Part shown: one piece after another, positions 34,608 through 42,597 of the stretch
Position numbering within the stretch: the first letter of the stretch is position 1
Layout of the letters: the number at the start of each line of letters is the position of its first letter
Assembly: GCF_018362995.1 (NCBI RefSeq)
Contig: NZ_CP074372.1
Span: 3,472,001-3,536,000, forward strand
DNA: 64,000 bases
Reading direction: 5' to 3'
DNA from: Chryseobacterium indologenes
GTDB lineage: Bacteria; Bacteroidota; Bacteroidia; Flavobacteriales; Weeksellaceae
The notes under the pieces: generated by a model
What the model saw: only the letters and a program-made list of their open reading frames with translations
Database searches by the model: none
Told to the model about the DNA's origin: nothing
Position numbers and translations under genes: made by a program

Positions 34608-34739
34608 AAAAGTAAATTTTTTATAGTTATAAATGATATCTGTAACTATAGTCGGCTACTTTTTAAGAACCTGACAAAAAATATTTTCTTTATTCAGTTT
34701 TTTTGAATGTACGGCTTTCGGGTTTGAAAACAGAATGAT

Positions 34740-35216
34740 TTATATCCCCTTTTTCCCATCTAAAATCATCTGAATCATTTTTATCTTTCTATTTTCTCTT
34801 GTTTGAGGTTTTTTAGCCTCTTCGATCCAGCGGATATATTCCTTTTTGTGGGTATAACTCATTTTGTCGAATAACGTCTTTGCTTCAGGATTTTCATTAA
34901 AAACGGAGACAATATCTTCAGCAATCTCAACCACTCTTTCTTCTTTGTCTTCGGTAAGCGAAACAGAAACCTCATCTCCGAAAGTTTTCCCAAGCTGTTT
35001 CCTGACTTCCTGTGTAAGGCCTAAAATATGACAGTCTGATTTCATTTTGGCAAGGCTTCCACGATATTCAACGTTACCATCAAATAGAGCTTTAATCTTT
35101 ACCTGTCCTTTTTTATTAAACAGTTCTTCTGTAGAAAAAGGAAATTCTACAAACGCAGCATTCATTTCTCCGTTTTGCTTAATAATAGCTGAGAATTCGA
35201 TTGTTTGAGGATTCAT
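34740..35216 (-). CDS. YdeI/OmpD-associated family protein with DUF1905 domain
   Basis: This 158-residue cytoplasmic protein has an N-terminal DUF1905 beta-domain (about residues 1-95, with FVEFPFSTEELF and VSVSLTEDKEERVVEI) and a C-terminal helical YdeI-type tail with FDKMSYTHKKEYIRWIEEAKKPQTRENR, whose Arg/Lys pattern is diagnostic. Members have been linked to bacteriocin or peptide tolerance but the mechanism is unknown. It appears monocistronic. Confidence 0.88.
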   Translation of the reverse strand: MNPQTIEFSAIIKQNGEMNAAFVEFPFSTEELFNKKGQVKIKALFDGNVEYRGSLAKMKSDCHILGLTQEVRKQLGKTFGDEVSVSLTEDKEERVVEIAEDIVSVFNENPEAKTLFDKMSYTHKKEYIRWIEEAKKPQTRENRKIKMIQMILDGKKGI

Positions 35217-35245
35217 GATGAAAGATTTTAATAATCAAAAATAAA

Positions 35246-35273
35246 AAAACCGTGAAAGTAATTTCACGGTTTT
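35246..35273 (-). terminator. Terminator after S46 peptidase
   Basis: AAAACCGTGAAA (35246-35257) pairs with its complement at 35262-35273; the minus strand continues with T-rich sequence. Confidence 0.85.
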
Positions 35274-35295
35274 AAAAATAAATCAAATAAGATTA

Positions 35296-37500
35296 TTATT
35301 TTTTAGCTTTCTTAGGCGTTGTTGTAGTACCTGAGTTTTTAGTTTTTGTATCAGCTGGAGTGTTTTCACCTCTTACAAGCTTCAATTCGTCAACTAATCT
35401 TCTTGCACCAGCAAACTTATCAATTGTCCAAAGAACGAAACGAACGTCTACGTTGATTGTTTTCTGCCATTCCTGCTCGAATACGATATCACCGCTTAAT
35501 GCTTCACTGTTACCATCGAAAGCAATACCGATAAGGTTTCCGTCTCCATCAATTACCGGCGAACCAGAGTTACCTCCTGTAATATCATTGTTAGAAAGGA
35601 AGTTTACAGGCATATAACCAGCTGCATCAGCATACTGACCGAAATCTTTAAGGTTGTAAAGGTCAATCACTCTTTGAGGAAGATCAAACTCTTCATCACC
35701 TTTCTTGTATTTTCCAACAAGACCAGTCATATCTGTATAATAGTTATCCGTAATACCGAAATAGTTTCTGTCACTTCTGATAGGTAATTTATCTACAGTA
35801 CCGTAAGTTAATCTCATCGTAGAGTTAGCATCCGGGTAGAATTTTTTCTCAGGCATAGCCTTCATAAGACCTGCTAAAAACAGACGGTTATTTTTTGCAA
35901 AATTATCATCTATTTTTACAAATCTTTCAGTGCTTATTTTTTGATCAGCAACAATTCCGTTAGCAGCTTTCCAAAGTGGATCAGCATCAAGCTTCAATGC
36001 ATCAGGGTTCAATAAGAAGTTCGTTGCAGAAGTCTTGTTAGCAAAGATTGAAGAATAAGCAAGATTAGAAACAGTCTTAGCATCCAACCCTAAAATAGTA
36101 GCAGAAGCAACGTCAGGGTTTTTAACTCTTGCCTGGTAAAGACTTGTCATAGCGGCAAGCATTTCACCTTCCAAAGATGGATTGAAGTTTTCATAAGCCG
36201 CTTTGATCGCCGCTTCAGTTTTAGCCTTCATTGCCAGTCTTCCCTGCATATCCTGAGCAGCATAAGCTTTCAGTACAGAACCTACCTGCATAGCAAGAGT
36301 AATGTATTTTGCATTTCTTGTAAACTGTGAAGCATAGTTTCTTTCAACGTTTCTATCAGATACTTGTTTGTAGTACACTCCAATATCTTCTAAAACTCCG
36401 TTGTACACATCATTTCCTGGCATTGCAGCCCATTTGTTGTAGGTCTCCTCAATCTTTTGTTTGTCAGAAATGGTTCCGTTTTTCTCTACTGCATCAATAG
36501 TACCTTGTCTGTTTTTCCAGTAGTTAGCTACAGAAGCATATTGAGAAGCATAGTTAAGCTGAGTTGCCTTATCCTTATCCATGTATTTTTTCATAACATC
36601 CATGGCAAGTTTAGAAGCTTCAACCCAAGCCGGGTAATCTTTAGTTACCATCTGTTGAATTCCGTAAGAAGTCAGGTAACGGTTTGTTCTTCCAGGGTAG
36701 CCTAAGATCATTGAGAAGTCACCAGGCTTGATTCCTTTAAGAGAAACCGGAAGGAAATGCTTAGGCTTCAAAGGAGTGTTGCTTGGAGAATATTCAGCAG
36801 GGTTTCCTGCAGCATCAGCATATACTCTGAAAACCGTGAAGTCCGCAGTGTGTCTCGGCCATTCCCAGTTATCTGTATCTCCTCCGAATTTTCCTAGTGA
36901 TGAAGGTGGAGCACCTACCAATCTGATGTCTTTATAATCCTGATATACGAAATAGTAGAATTCATTTCCGTTGAAGAAATCTTTTACCACTACAGTATAT
37001 TTTCCGTTCTCAGAGTTTTCTGTCTGAATTGCTTTTGTTTCAGCATCAATAACAGCTTTTCTCTCTGCTCCGGTCATATTGTTGTTTAGTTTAGAAGTGA
37101 TTCTCTGCGTAGCATCATCCATTCTCACTAAAAATCTTACATAAAGATCCTTTGCATTGAATTCGTCTTTCTGTTTCATTGCCCAGAAACCGTTCTTCAA
37201 ATAATCTTTTTCTGGTGTAGAAGCCGCAGCTACAGCACCATAACCACAGTGGTGGTTAGTAAAAATAAGTCCTTTATCAGAAACAATCTCACCTGTACAG
37301 AAACCACCGAAACTTACGATAGCATCCTTTAAACTTGAATTGTTTACAGAATAAATTTCCTCAGGCGTAAGGTGCAGACCCTCTTTTTGCATATCAACAC
37401 CGTTAAGTCTTTTGATGAGCATTAGCAGCCACATCCCCTCATCCGCCCTCATCTGAGCAAAGCCCAGTAAGAAAGTGAATAGTAGAAATAGTCTTTTCAT
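35296..37500 (-). CDS. S46 family dipeptidyl-peptidase (DPP7/DPP11 type)
   Basis: The 734-residue serine peptidase is preceded by a signal peptide (MKRLFLLFTFLLGF..., cleavage near ADEGMW). The triad regions are FTNHHCGYGAV (His84), DNWEWPRHTADF (Asp) and TGGNSGSPVIDGDG (Ser). S46 enzymes remove N-terminal dipeptides in the periplasm and feed peptide catabolism in Bacteroidota. I chose ATG 37498-37500; the in-frame upstream extension to 37716 has no signal and lies over the next gene. DPP7 and DPP11 differ at an S1 residue that I cannot assign safely by eye. Confidence 0.93.
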   Translation of the reverse strand: MKRLFLLFTFLLGFAQMRADEGMWLLMLIKRLNGVDMQKEGLHLTPEEIYSVNNSSLKDAIVSFGGFCTGEIVSDKGLIFTNHHCGYGAVAAASTPEKDYLKNGFWAMKQKDEFNAKDLYVRFLVRMDDATQRITSKLNNNMTGAERKAVIDAETKAIQTENSENGKYTVVVKDFFNGNEFYYFVYQDYKDIRLVGAPPSSLGKFGGDTDNWEWPRHTADFTVFRVYADAAGNPAEYSPSNTPLKPKHFLPVSLKGIKPGDFSMILGYPGRTNRYLTSYGIQQMVTKDYPAWVEASKLAMDVMKKYMDKDKATQLNYASQYASVANYWKNRQGTIDAVEKNGTISDKQKIEETYNKWAAMPGNDVYNGVLEDIGVYYKQVSDRNVERNYASQFTRNAKYITLAMQVGSVLKAYAAQDMQGRLAMKAKTEAAIKAAYENFNPSLEGEMLAAMTSLYQARVKNPDVASATILGLDAKTVSNLAYSSIFANKTSATNFLLNPDALKLDADPLWKAANGIVADQKISTERFVKIDDNFAKNNRLFLAGLMKAMPEKKFYPDANSTMRLTYGTVDKLPIRSDRNYFGITDNYYTDMTGLVGKYKKGDEEFDLPQRVIDLYNLKDFGQYADAAGYMPVNFLSNNDITGGNSGSPVIDGDGNLIGIAFDGNSEALSGDIVFEQEWQKTINVDVRFVLWTIDKFAGARRLVDELKLVRGENTPADTKTKNSGTTTTPKKAKK

Positions 37501-37586
37501 TTTATAAAATAATTTTTGTGTTGCTAATTTACTAATTTTTACGAGATTCTGTCCCGGATTGGTATGAAAATGGGATGATAGTCCGC

Positions 37587-38021
37587 ATGAAAAAGATACT
37601 CTTATCAATTTTTGCAATTTTACTTTTAGGACTTGTTCTGAATTGTTCCGCAGTGCCGGATAAAAATCCTTCTCTTCAAAGACAGTGGATGCTGGTTTCC
37701 TTTGATGGCTTTTCAAAAGAACAGCTCATTGCGAATAAAGCGGAAATCAATCTGACAGCCAGTATTGTTGACGGTAAGATTCAAGGGAATGCTTATATGG
37801 GATGCAACCAAATGTCTTTCGTATCCGAATTTAAAAAAGGAGGGAAAGTGAAAATTTCAAACGGAGTCAGTACCATGAAAGCCTGCCAGGATATGAATCT
37901 TGAAACATCTTTTCAGAAGAAATTTAAAACCATGACAAAATATTCGGTAGAAGGACATTTCCTTACTTTAACGGATGATAAAGGAAATTCAATGAAATTT
38001 GTAGCTGCAGATTGGGATTAA
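37587..38021 (+). CDS. META-domain lipoprotein
   Basis: This 144-residue protein has a lipoprotein signal ending VLNC near residue 20 and a single META domain (HslJ-like) with RQWMLVSF, the diagnostic GCNQMSF and the closing YSVEGHFLTLTDDKGN. META proteins are envelope proteins of uncertain role. ATG 37587 (MKKILLSIF) is preferred to 37575 because it starts the signal peptide. A terminator hairpin lies at 38043-38064. Confidence 0.85.
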   Translation: MKKILLSIFAILLLGLVLNCSAVPDKNPSLQRQWMLVSFDGFSKEQLIANKAEINLTASIVDGKIQGNAYMGCNQMSFVSEFKKGGKVKISNGVSTMKACQDMNLETSFQKKFKTMTKYSVEGHFLTLTDDKGNSMKFVAADWD

Positions 38022-38042
38022 CGAACTATCCATACAGTATAA

Positions 38043-38068
38043 AAGTCCGCTTTGCAGCGGACTTCTTT
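38043..38068 (+). terminator. Terminator after META lipoprotein
   Basis: AAGTCCGC (38043-38050) pairs with GCGGACTT (38057-38064) across a 6-nt loop, followed by a T-rich tract. Confidence 0.8.
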
Positions 38069-38111
38069 GTTTGAAAAATCTAGTTTGGTTATCAGCTTTT
38101 TTTGAGAGTTA

Positions 38112-38528
38112 TCAGTTTTTAGGAATAGTTTTTTTTATTTCTTCCAGGGTTGCCGTATTGGGAAGCCCTATAGTTGTTGTCTTTGTGTTCCTAGAATTTA
38201 TAGTATTATGATATGCCTGTCTGTTGGGGAGTGTTTTTTTTATTTCTTCGAGACTTGCTGTGTTGGGAAGTAATTTTCCCGAATTGTCAGCCGCAGCCTT
38301 GGGTTTAGATTCCTGTTTTTTAACGGCAAGACCATGATCAGAAGGTAATCCGGTATTTACGGTTGCCTTTTCGTCTCTTTCCTTGGCTTCCTGCATTTGG
38401 ATTGCCTGTTGTTCTTTTGCCTGTTTTACAACAAGCGCCTGATCTTCAACCGGAACAGCCTGCTTATTTTCCTGAGCATAAATGATAGTGCTTAAAAATA
38501 ATAACGGGATAATGTATGCTATTTTCAT
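38112..38528 (-). CDS. Small secreted protein with duplicated LPNTA-LEEIKKT motif
   Basis: The 138-residue protein has a signal peptide ending IIYAQ near residue 19, a Gln/Lys/Glu-rich helical middle, and two near-identical copies of a 15-residue motif, LPNTASLEEIKKTLP (87-101) and LPNTATLEEIKKTIP (122-136). It starts 6 nt after the 840-residue protein gene in the same operon. LPNTA resembles a Gram-positive sortase motif, but its repeat context and the organism make sorting unlikely. Function unknown. Confidence 0.75.
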   Translation of the reverse strand: MKIAYIIPLLFLSTIIYAQENKQAVPVEDQALVVKQAKEQQAIQMQEAKERDEKATVNTGLPSDHGLAVKKQESKPKAAADNSGKLLPNTASLEEIKKTLPNRQAYHNTINSRNTKTTTIGLPNTATLEEIKKTIPKN

Positions 38529-38534
38529 GACGGT

Positions 38535-41057
38535 TTATTTTATGTTGACTAATACTTGAATTTTTCCAATCTCTTTTTGATCATAATCCTGAAGTGCTTT
38601 TCCGATGACCTGGCCAATTTTTACCTTTTTGATATTGGCTTTCATGGCAACACCTGCTTTAGATGAAGTTACCAAAAGATCTCCTCTTTTTATTTTTCCG
38701 TTCTCAAGACATACTTTGGTTGGAATGACACCAATGACACCCATTGGCGCTTTATTGGAAATATCAATATCGATATGTTCTTCTGTAAGCAGTACACCAG
38801 GTTTAGTAGCATACACGCCGGCAACAAGAGTAGAGTAGGGAGTTGATGATTTCTCAACCGTCCTGTCTGCTTTAGTTGAGATAACCAGAATGTCACCAGG
38901 TTCATATTCAGAGATATTTCCGTTGACATCAAAAGCTTCTGCAACGTCAGCACCACTGTTTTGGGTACCGCCATTGAAAAATCCTTTTCCTGTATTATCA
39001 ATACGGGCAACATTTACGGTTCCTGGATTTCCTGATTTAAACAAAGCCAAAGAACCCGCACTATGAGTTTCCACGGTAAGTGCTGCATTGGTATTAGATG
39101 TATTAAAATTCACAAATCTTGCAGCTCGTCCATTACTGAAATTAGGAACCCATGCATAAATGGCATTTCCTGTTCCGTCCACAGTGGTTTCAACTCCATC
39201 TCCGCCATTTGAGGCATTAGCTGTGATACCATTTCCATTTCCGTCAGCAATAGCAACTAATGCCGGGCCGTTTCCGGAAGGATTGCTTGCATGAAATAAA
39301 CCTGCAAATCCCCCGGTTCCAGAAGATACTCCATAAATTCCAGCAGTTCCAAAATTAGCAAATTGGGAATTGACTTCTCCTTTTACCGCAGGAGATGTTC
39401 CGGTAACTCTGTCTACTTTAAAATTTCCACCAATACCGTTTCCTACAGTAGTTACTGTGATTACATCACTGGTATTGGCATCGTTGAAAATATTAAATCG
39501 TCCGGCACGTCCCGTAGCAAAAGAAGGAACCCACGCATAAAGAGCATTTCCGGCTCCATCAATATTGGTCTCAATACCATTACCATCTTTTCCTGCATTG
39601 GCAGTGATTGCATTTCCGTTACCATCTGTCAGGGCAATCATTGCGGCTCCGTTTCCGGCAGGATTTGATGCATAAAATAAACCGGCACGTCCCCCCGTTC
39701 CTGAAGAAACTCCAAATACAGCGGCTGCACCAAAATTTCCGAAAATAGTATTTACTTCTCCTCTTACTGCTGCTCCTACGCTATTGGTATTGTCAACAAT
39801 AAAAGAGGCTGCATTTCCTTGAGTATTATCCGGAATATTTCCGTTTCCATTGGTTGCTACCTCAACGGTATTTCCTGTGGTATTTGTCTGGTTAAAATTT
39901 TCAAATCTTCCTGCACGTCCTGTACTGTTATTTAGGCCTACCTGTCCATAAACGCCGATACCTGTTCCGGATGTATTGGTAGCAACAAATCCTCTTACTC
40001 CATATCCTCCTCCGTCATTACGGCCTACAACAGCTCCGGCAATGTCACTGGTTGTTCTACCCACTACCGCTTCACCACCGCCGTTGTTATCACCTACAAC
40101 ACCAGCGGAAGATTGTGCAGAAGTTATCCCATGGAGTCCAAATCCTGCCGCAGTAGAACTTTTTACTCCGGCTCCGTTTCCTGAGGTCGTAACGTTTACA
40201 ACCGTACCATTTCCTACGCTGGATGCGCTAAGGGCAACATTATTATTCGCGTTATTGAAGATTGCAATATTCGCAGGGATTCCATTATTACTGGTAGCAT
40301 TAAGACCGGTTCCTGTATTACTGTTTGCATATACTCCGTACCCATTCCCAGTGGAATTTCCGTAAACTCCTAAACCATTTGGTGTGGTACCATAGACACC
40401 CCATCCGCTTCCGGCCTGGCTTCCGTATACCCCTACTCCAAGTCCGCCTGTTCCGTTATTAATACCGCGTACAGCACTCGAAAATCCGCCAGGAGAAGCA
40501 CTGCTTACAATTCCCCTTACTGCAGAAATATTTGATGTAGCAGTGTTATTTACTCCTTCCAGGGAGGTTCCATCTCCATCGTTGGTTAATGAAAACAGCG
40601 TGGAAGCATTATTAACGGTTGTGCTGTAAGGAATAGCAAAACTTCCGCTGCCTCCGCCTGCAGACTTGGCATACATAGCATAAGGTACGCTTAGCAGCTG
40701 GCTGGTGCCTACTATAGTGTAGCTGGTTCCTCCGGCAGGGTCAGTTTCTGTTTTTAAATAATAGCTTCCTGCAGGCCAGTCGATGGTGGAAAATGTTCCT
40801 GTAAGTACAGTTCCTGTTCCTATTTCAAGGCTGATAAGCCCGTTGGCATTGGTATTTCCGGTGAGCCTTTCTGAATAGACTGCGGCGCCGGCAGGAGATC
40901 CCTGTAATATGCTTACTTTCACGGCTATACCTTGATTGACTAAGAGTTGTCCGGAACCGTTTCTCATGACAGCCTGGTAGCTCATTTTTTCCGGAGCCTG
41001 AGAAAGTCCCATAAAGAAACCAGTCAGGATCCAAAACAGTAATAATATTTTTTTCAT
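38535..41057 (-). CDS. Large secreted repetitive Gly/Asn-rich protein (fibre-like)
   Basis: The 840-residue protein has a signal peptide (residues 1-19), an N-terminal domain common in flavobacterial secreted proteins (PEKMSYQAVMRNGSGQLL ... LLSVPYAMYAKSAGG), a long Gly/Asn/Thr-rich stretch with repeats such as GVYG and VSSGTGG, two ~127-residue repeats, and a ~145-residue C-terminal module starting NSGADVAEAFDVNG with EPGDILVI and KIKRGDLLVTS, similar to C-terminal modules of fibre-like proteins. It probably forms an extended beta-structured surface fibre. It lies between the T9SS-sorted protein and the LPNTA protein with 6-nt gaps. Confidence 0.78.
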   Translation of the reverse strand: MKKILLLFWILTGFFMGLSQAPEKMSYQAVMRNGSGQLLVNQGIAVKVSILQGSPAGAAVYSERLTGNTNANGLISLEIGTGTVLTGTFSTIDWPAGSYYLKTETDPAGGTSYTIVGTSQLLSVPYAMYAKSAGGGSGSFAIPYSTTVNNASTLFSLTNDGDGTSLEGVNNTATSNISAVRGIVSSASPGGFSSAVRGINNGTGGLGVGVYGSQAGSGWGVYGTTPNGLGVYGNSTGNGYGVYANSNTGTGLNATSNNGIPANIAIFNNANNNVALSASSVGNGTVVNVTTSGNGAGVKSSTAAGFGLHGITSAQSSAGVVGDNNGGGEAVVGRTTSDIAGAVVGRNDGGGYGVRGFVATNTSGTGIGVYGQVGLNNSTGRAGRFENFNQTNTTGNTVEVATNGNGNIPDNTQGNAASFIVDNTNSVGAAVRGEVNTIFGNFGAAAVFGVSSGTGGRAGLFYASNPAGNGAAMIALTDGNGNAITANAGKDGNGIETNIDGAGNALYAWVPSFATGRAGRFNIFNDANTSDVITVTTVGNGIGGNFKVDRVTGTSPAVKGEVNSQFANFGTAGIYGVSSGTGGFAGLFHASNPSGNGPALVAIADGNGNGITANASNGGDGVETTVDGTGNAIYAWVPNFSNGRAARFVNFNTSNTNAALTVETHSAGSLALFKSGNPGTVNVARIDNTGKGFFNGGTQNSGADVAEAFDVNGNISEYEPGDILVISTKADRTVEKSSTPYSTLVAGVYATKPGVLLTEEHIDIDISNKAPMGVIGVIPTKVCLENGKIKRGDLLVTSSKAGVAMKANIKKVKIGQVIGKALQDYDQKEIGKIQVLVNIK
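39120..39790. repeat. Tandem ~381-bp imperfect direct repeat inside the fibre gene
   Basis: Two imperfect copies start about 381 bp apart (for example TTCTCC segments at 39371 and 39752). They encode GEVN..F.NFG...GVSSGTGG.AGLF.ASNP.GNG modules of 127 residues. Such repeats can expand or contract by recombination. Confidence 0.7.
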
Positions 41058-41063
41058 GGCATT

Positions 41064-41537
41064 TTATTTTTTGATGATTTTAAATGTTTTAATATTTTCT
41101 CCATTTTGAGTGATCCTGATGATGTACATTGCAGAAGGAAGTGAGGAGAAATTAAGCTCAGATTTTGATTCTGAGATCTTATCTTTTTTTACCAGCTTAC
41201 CTTGGGCATCGAATAACTGATACTCTGATCCCTTAAAATTATTTGAGGTAAAATCCAAATACAAATAATCTCTGAAAGGATTGGGGTAGAGCAAAATGCC
41301 TGTGAGTTCAGAAGAAGTTTCAAGGGAAGTAAGAGTAATAATTTCGTAAGGCTGTTGAACACCTTCGAGAACCTGTCCTGTTCCTTTTTCTAGATAGGTC
41401 ATCTGGCCTACACTGTAAGAAACAAAACCATTAGCTGCTGAAGCGTCCAGTCCGGTTGCCAAAACTGCAGATTGTGCGTGCAGTATGGGAATGGAAAAGA
41501 CAGACAGCATAATACAATAAATAGATATTCTTTCCAT
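41064..41537 (-). CDS. Secreted protein with T9SS type A sorting domain
   Basis: The 157-residue protein has a signal peptide ending HAQ (residue 22), a short domain with ANGFVSYSVGQMTYLE and VLEGVQQPYEI found at the N-terminus of many flavobacterial T9SS proteins, and a C-terminal sorting domain from ILLYPNPFRDYLYLDF to IKTFKIIKK. It is first in a three-gene operon with the fibre-like protein and the LPNTA protein. It may act as the secreted anchor or partner of the fibre; that is inference. Confidence 0.85.
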   Translation of the reverse strand: MERISIYCIMLSVFSIPILHAQSAVLATGLDASAANGFVSYSVGQMTYLEKGTGQVLEGVQQPYEIITLTSLETSSELTGILLYPNPFRDYLYLDFTSNNFKGSEYQLFDAQGKLVKKDKISESKSELNFSSLPSAMYIIRITQNGENIKTFKIIKK

Positions 41538-41630
41538 GGATAACAGTTTTGGTGATTAATAGATGTGTTTTTCTTGGGGAATTTGGGAAGACTAAATTAC
41601 CACCTATCTCAATTGGATGGTAGGAAAATA

Positions 41631-41661
41631 GACCAACGGCAGAAATAATCGACCAATGGCA
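41631..41661 (-). promoter_or_regulatory. Near-identical direct repeats, candidate LytTR site
   Basis: GACCAAcGGCA (41631-41641) and GACCAAtGGCA (41651-41661) are repeated 20 bp apart. Read on the minus strand toward the fibre operon, the first copy contains GCCGTTGGT, which fits 8 of 9 positions of the LytTR consensus [TA][AC][CA]GTTN[AG][TG]. They lie between the LytTR regulator and the operon. Confidence 0.6.
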
Positions 41662-41696
41662 TTTTGTGAATTACAGTAGAAGTTTGGTTAGTCTTT

Positions 41697-42404
41697 TTAA
41701 GGATTAAAAAAAGAAAGATTATCCTTGTAGGTGCGTCCGATAGGAAGTTTGATATGATGCGCCAGTTCTATTTCGTGGCAGTTCTTTCCGCGGATGAGGT
41801 GGCGGGGAACCGCATAGCTTCTGTGTATTCTGACAAAAGAGTCAAAAAAGTTTTTTTGCAGGAGATTTCCCAGAGAATTTAAAATACAGTGGTTTTTTTC
41901 AAGGGTAATGATCCTTGTATAATCTTTCAGAGCTTCCAGGTACAGGATGTCTTTCATTTTGATTTGAAAAATATTTCCACCTTCTTTTATCTTAATGCAG
42001 TTTTCTCCTACCATGGCATCATAACATTTGCATTTCTCTTTTACCTCAAAAAAATCGAAAAGCCTTTCCATAGAATAATGAAAACGTTCTGCGGTAAGTG
42101 GTTTGGTAATAAAATCTAAGGTATCTGTCTCAAAAACTCCGGCAGCCAGTTCCGGATGTGAGCTTACAAAAATACAGGCAGGAATCTTATGGGCTAGCTT
42201 CCGGAATTCGAGCCCGCACATTCCCCGTAAATTGGTTTCTGTGATCAGAAGATCTATAGGGAGATCAAGATAGGGAATTGCCTTTTCTGCAGAATCAAAA
42301 GAGGCAACAATCTCAATGTTTTGGTATTGTTTGATATAATGCTGAAGAACCAGTCTGTCCAGTTCATCATCATCAATAATCATACATCTAATATGGGTAA
42401 TCAT
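41697..42404 (-). CDS. LytTR regulator with Glu in place of the phospho-acceptor Asp
   Basis: The 235-residue protein has a receiver-like domain (residues 1-115) with acidic Asp11-Asp12, Ser81 at the switch position and Lys101 in ITKPLT, but the phospho-acceptor position reads LITETN, so residue 56 is Glu. The LytTR domain (about 135-235) has FVRIHRSYAVPRHL and LPIGRTYKDNL. Glu there often mimics phosphorylation, so the regulator may be permanently active or respond to something else. No kinase gene is adjacent. It lies upstream of the T9SS/fibre operon on the same strand. Confidence 0.88.
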   Translation of the reverse strand: MITHIRCMIIDDDELDRLVLQHYIKQYQNIEIVASFDSAEKAIPYLDLPIDLLITETNLRGMCGLEFRKLAHKIPACIFVSSHPELAAGVFETDTLDFITKPLTAERFHYSMERLFDFFEVKEKCKCYDAMVGENCIKIKEGGNIFQIKMKDILYLEALKDYTRIITLEKNHCILNSLGNLLQKNFFDSFVRIHRSYAVPRHLIRGKNCHEIELAHHIKLPIGRTYKDNLSFFNP

Positions 42405-42597
42405 GATATTCCGGAGATTAGTTTTTAATTTAAATATTTAACAATCAATAATTTATTACATAAAGTTATTAATTTTTTACAAGACCTTCATCAGTAAACT
42501 TAAATTTATATTAAAATATGTTATTAAATAAAAATTGATTTTGTTTTTTTTCTGAAAAATATTAACTTGTAAAAATCATAAACATAGACAGAACTTA

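Noticed and set aside
35360..35617. Long antisense frames over the S46 peptidase gene
   Set aside because: They mirror the codon pattern of a well-identified gene; no independent motif is present.
38112..38528. LPNTA as a sortase sorting motif
   Set aside because: The motif is repeated mid-protein and at the C-terminus without a following hydrophobic anchor, and the organism is a Gram-negative type without class A sortase anchoring of this kind.
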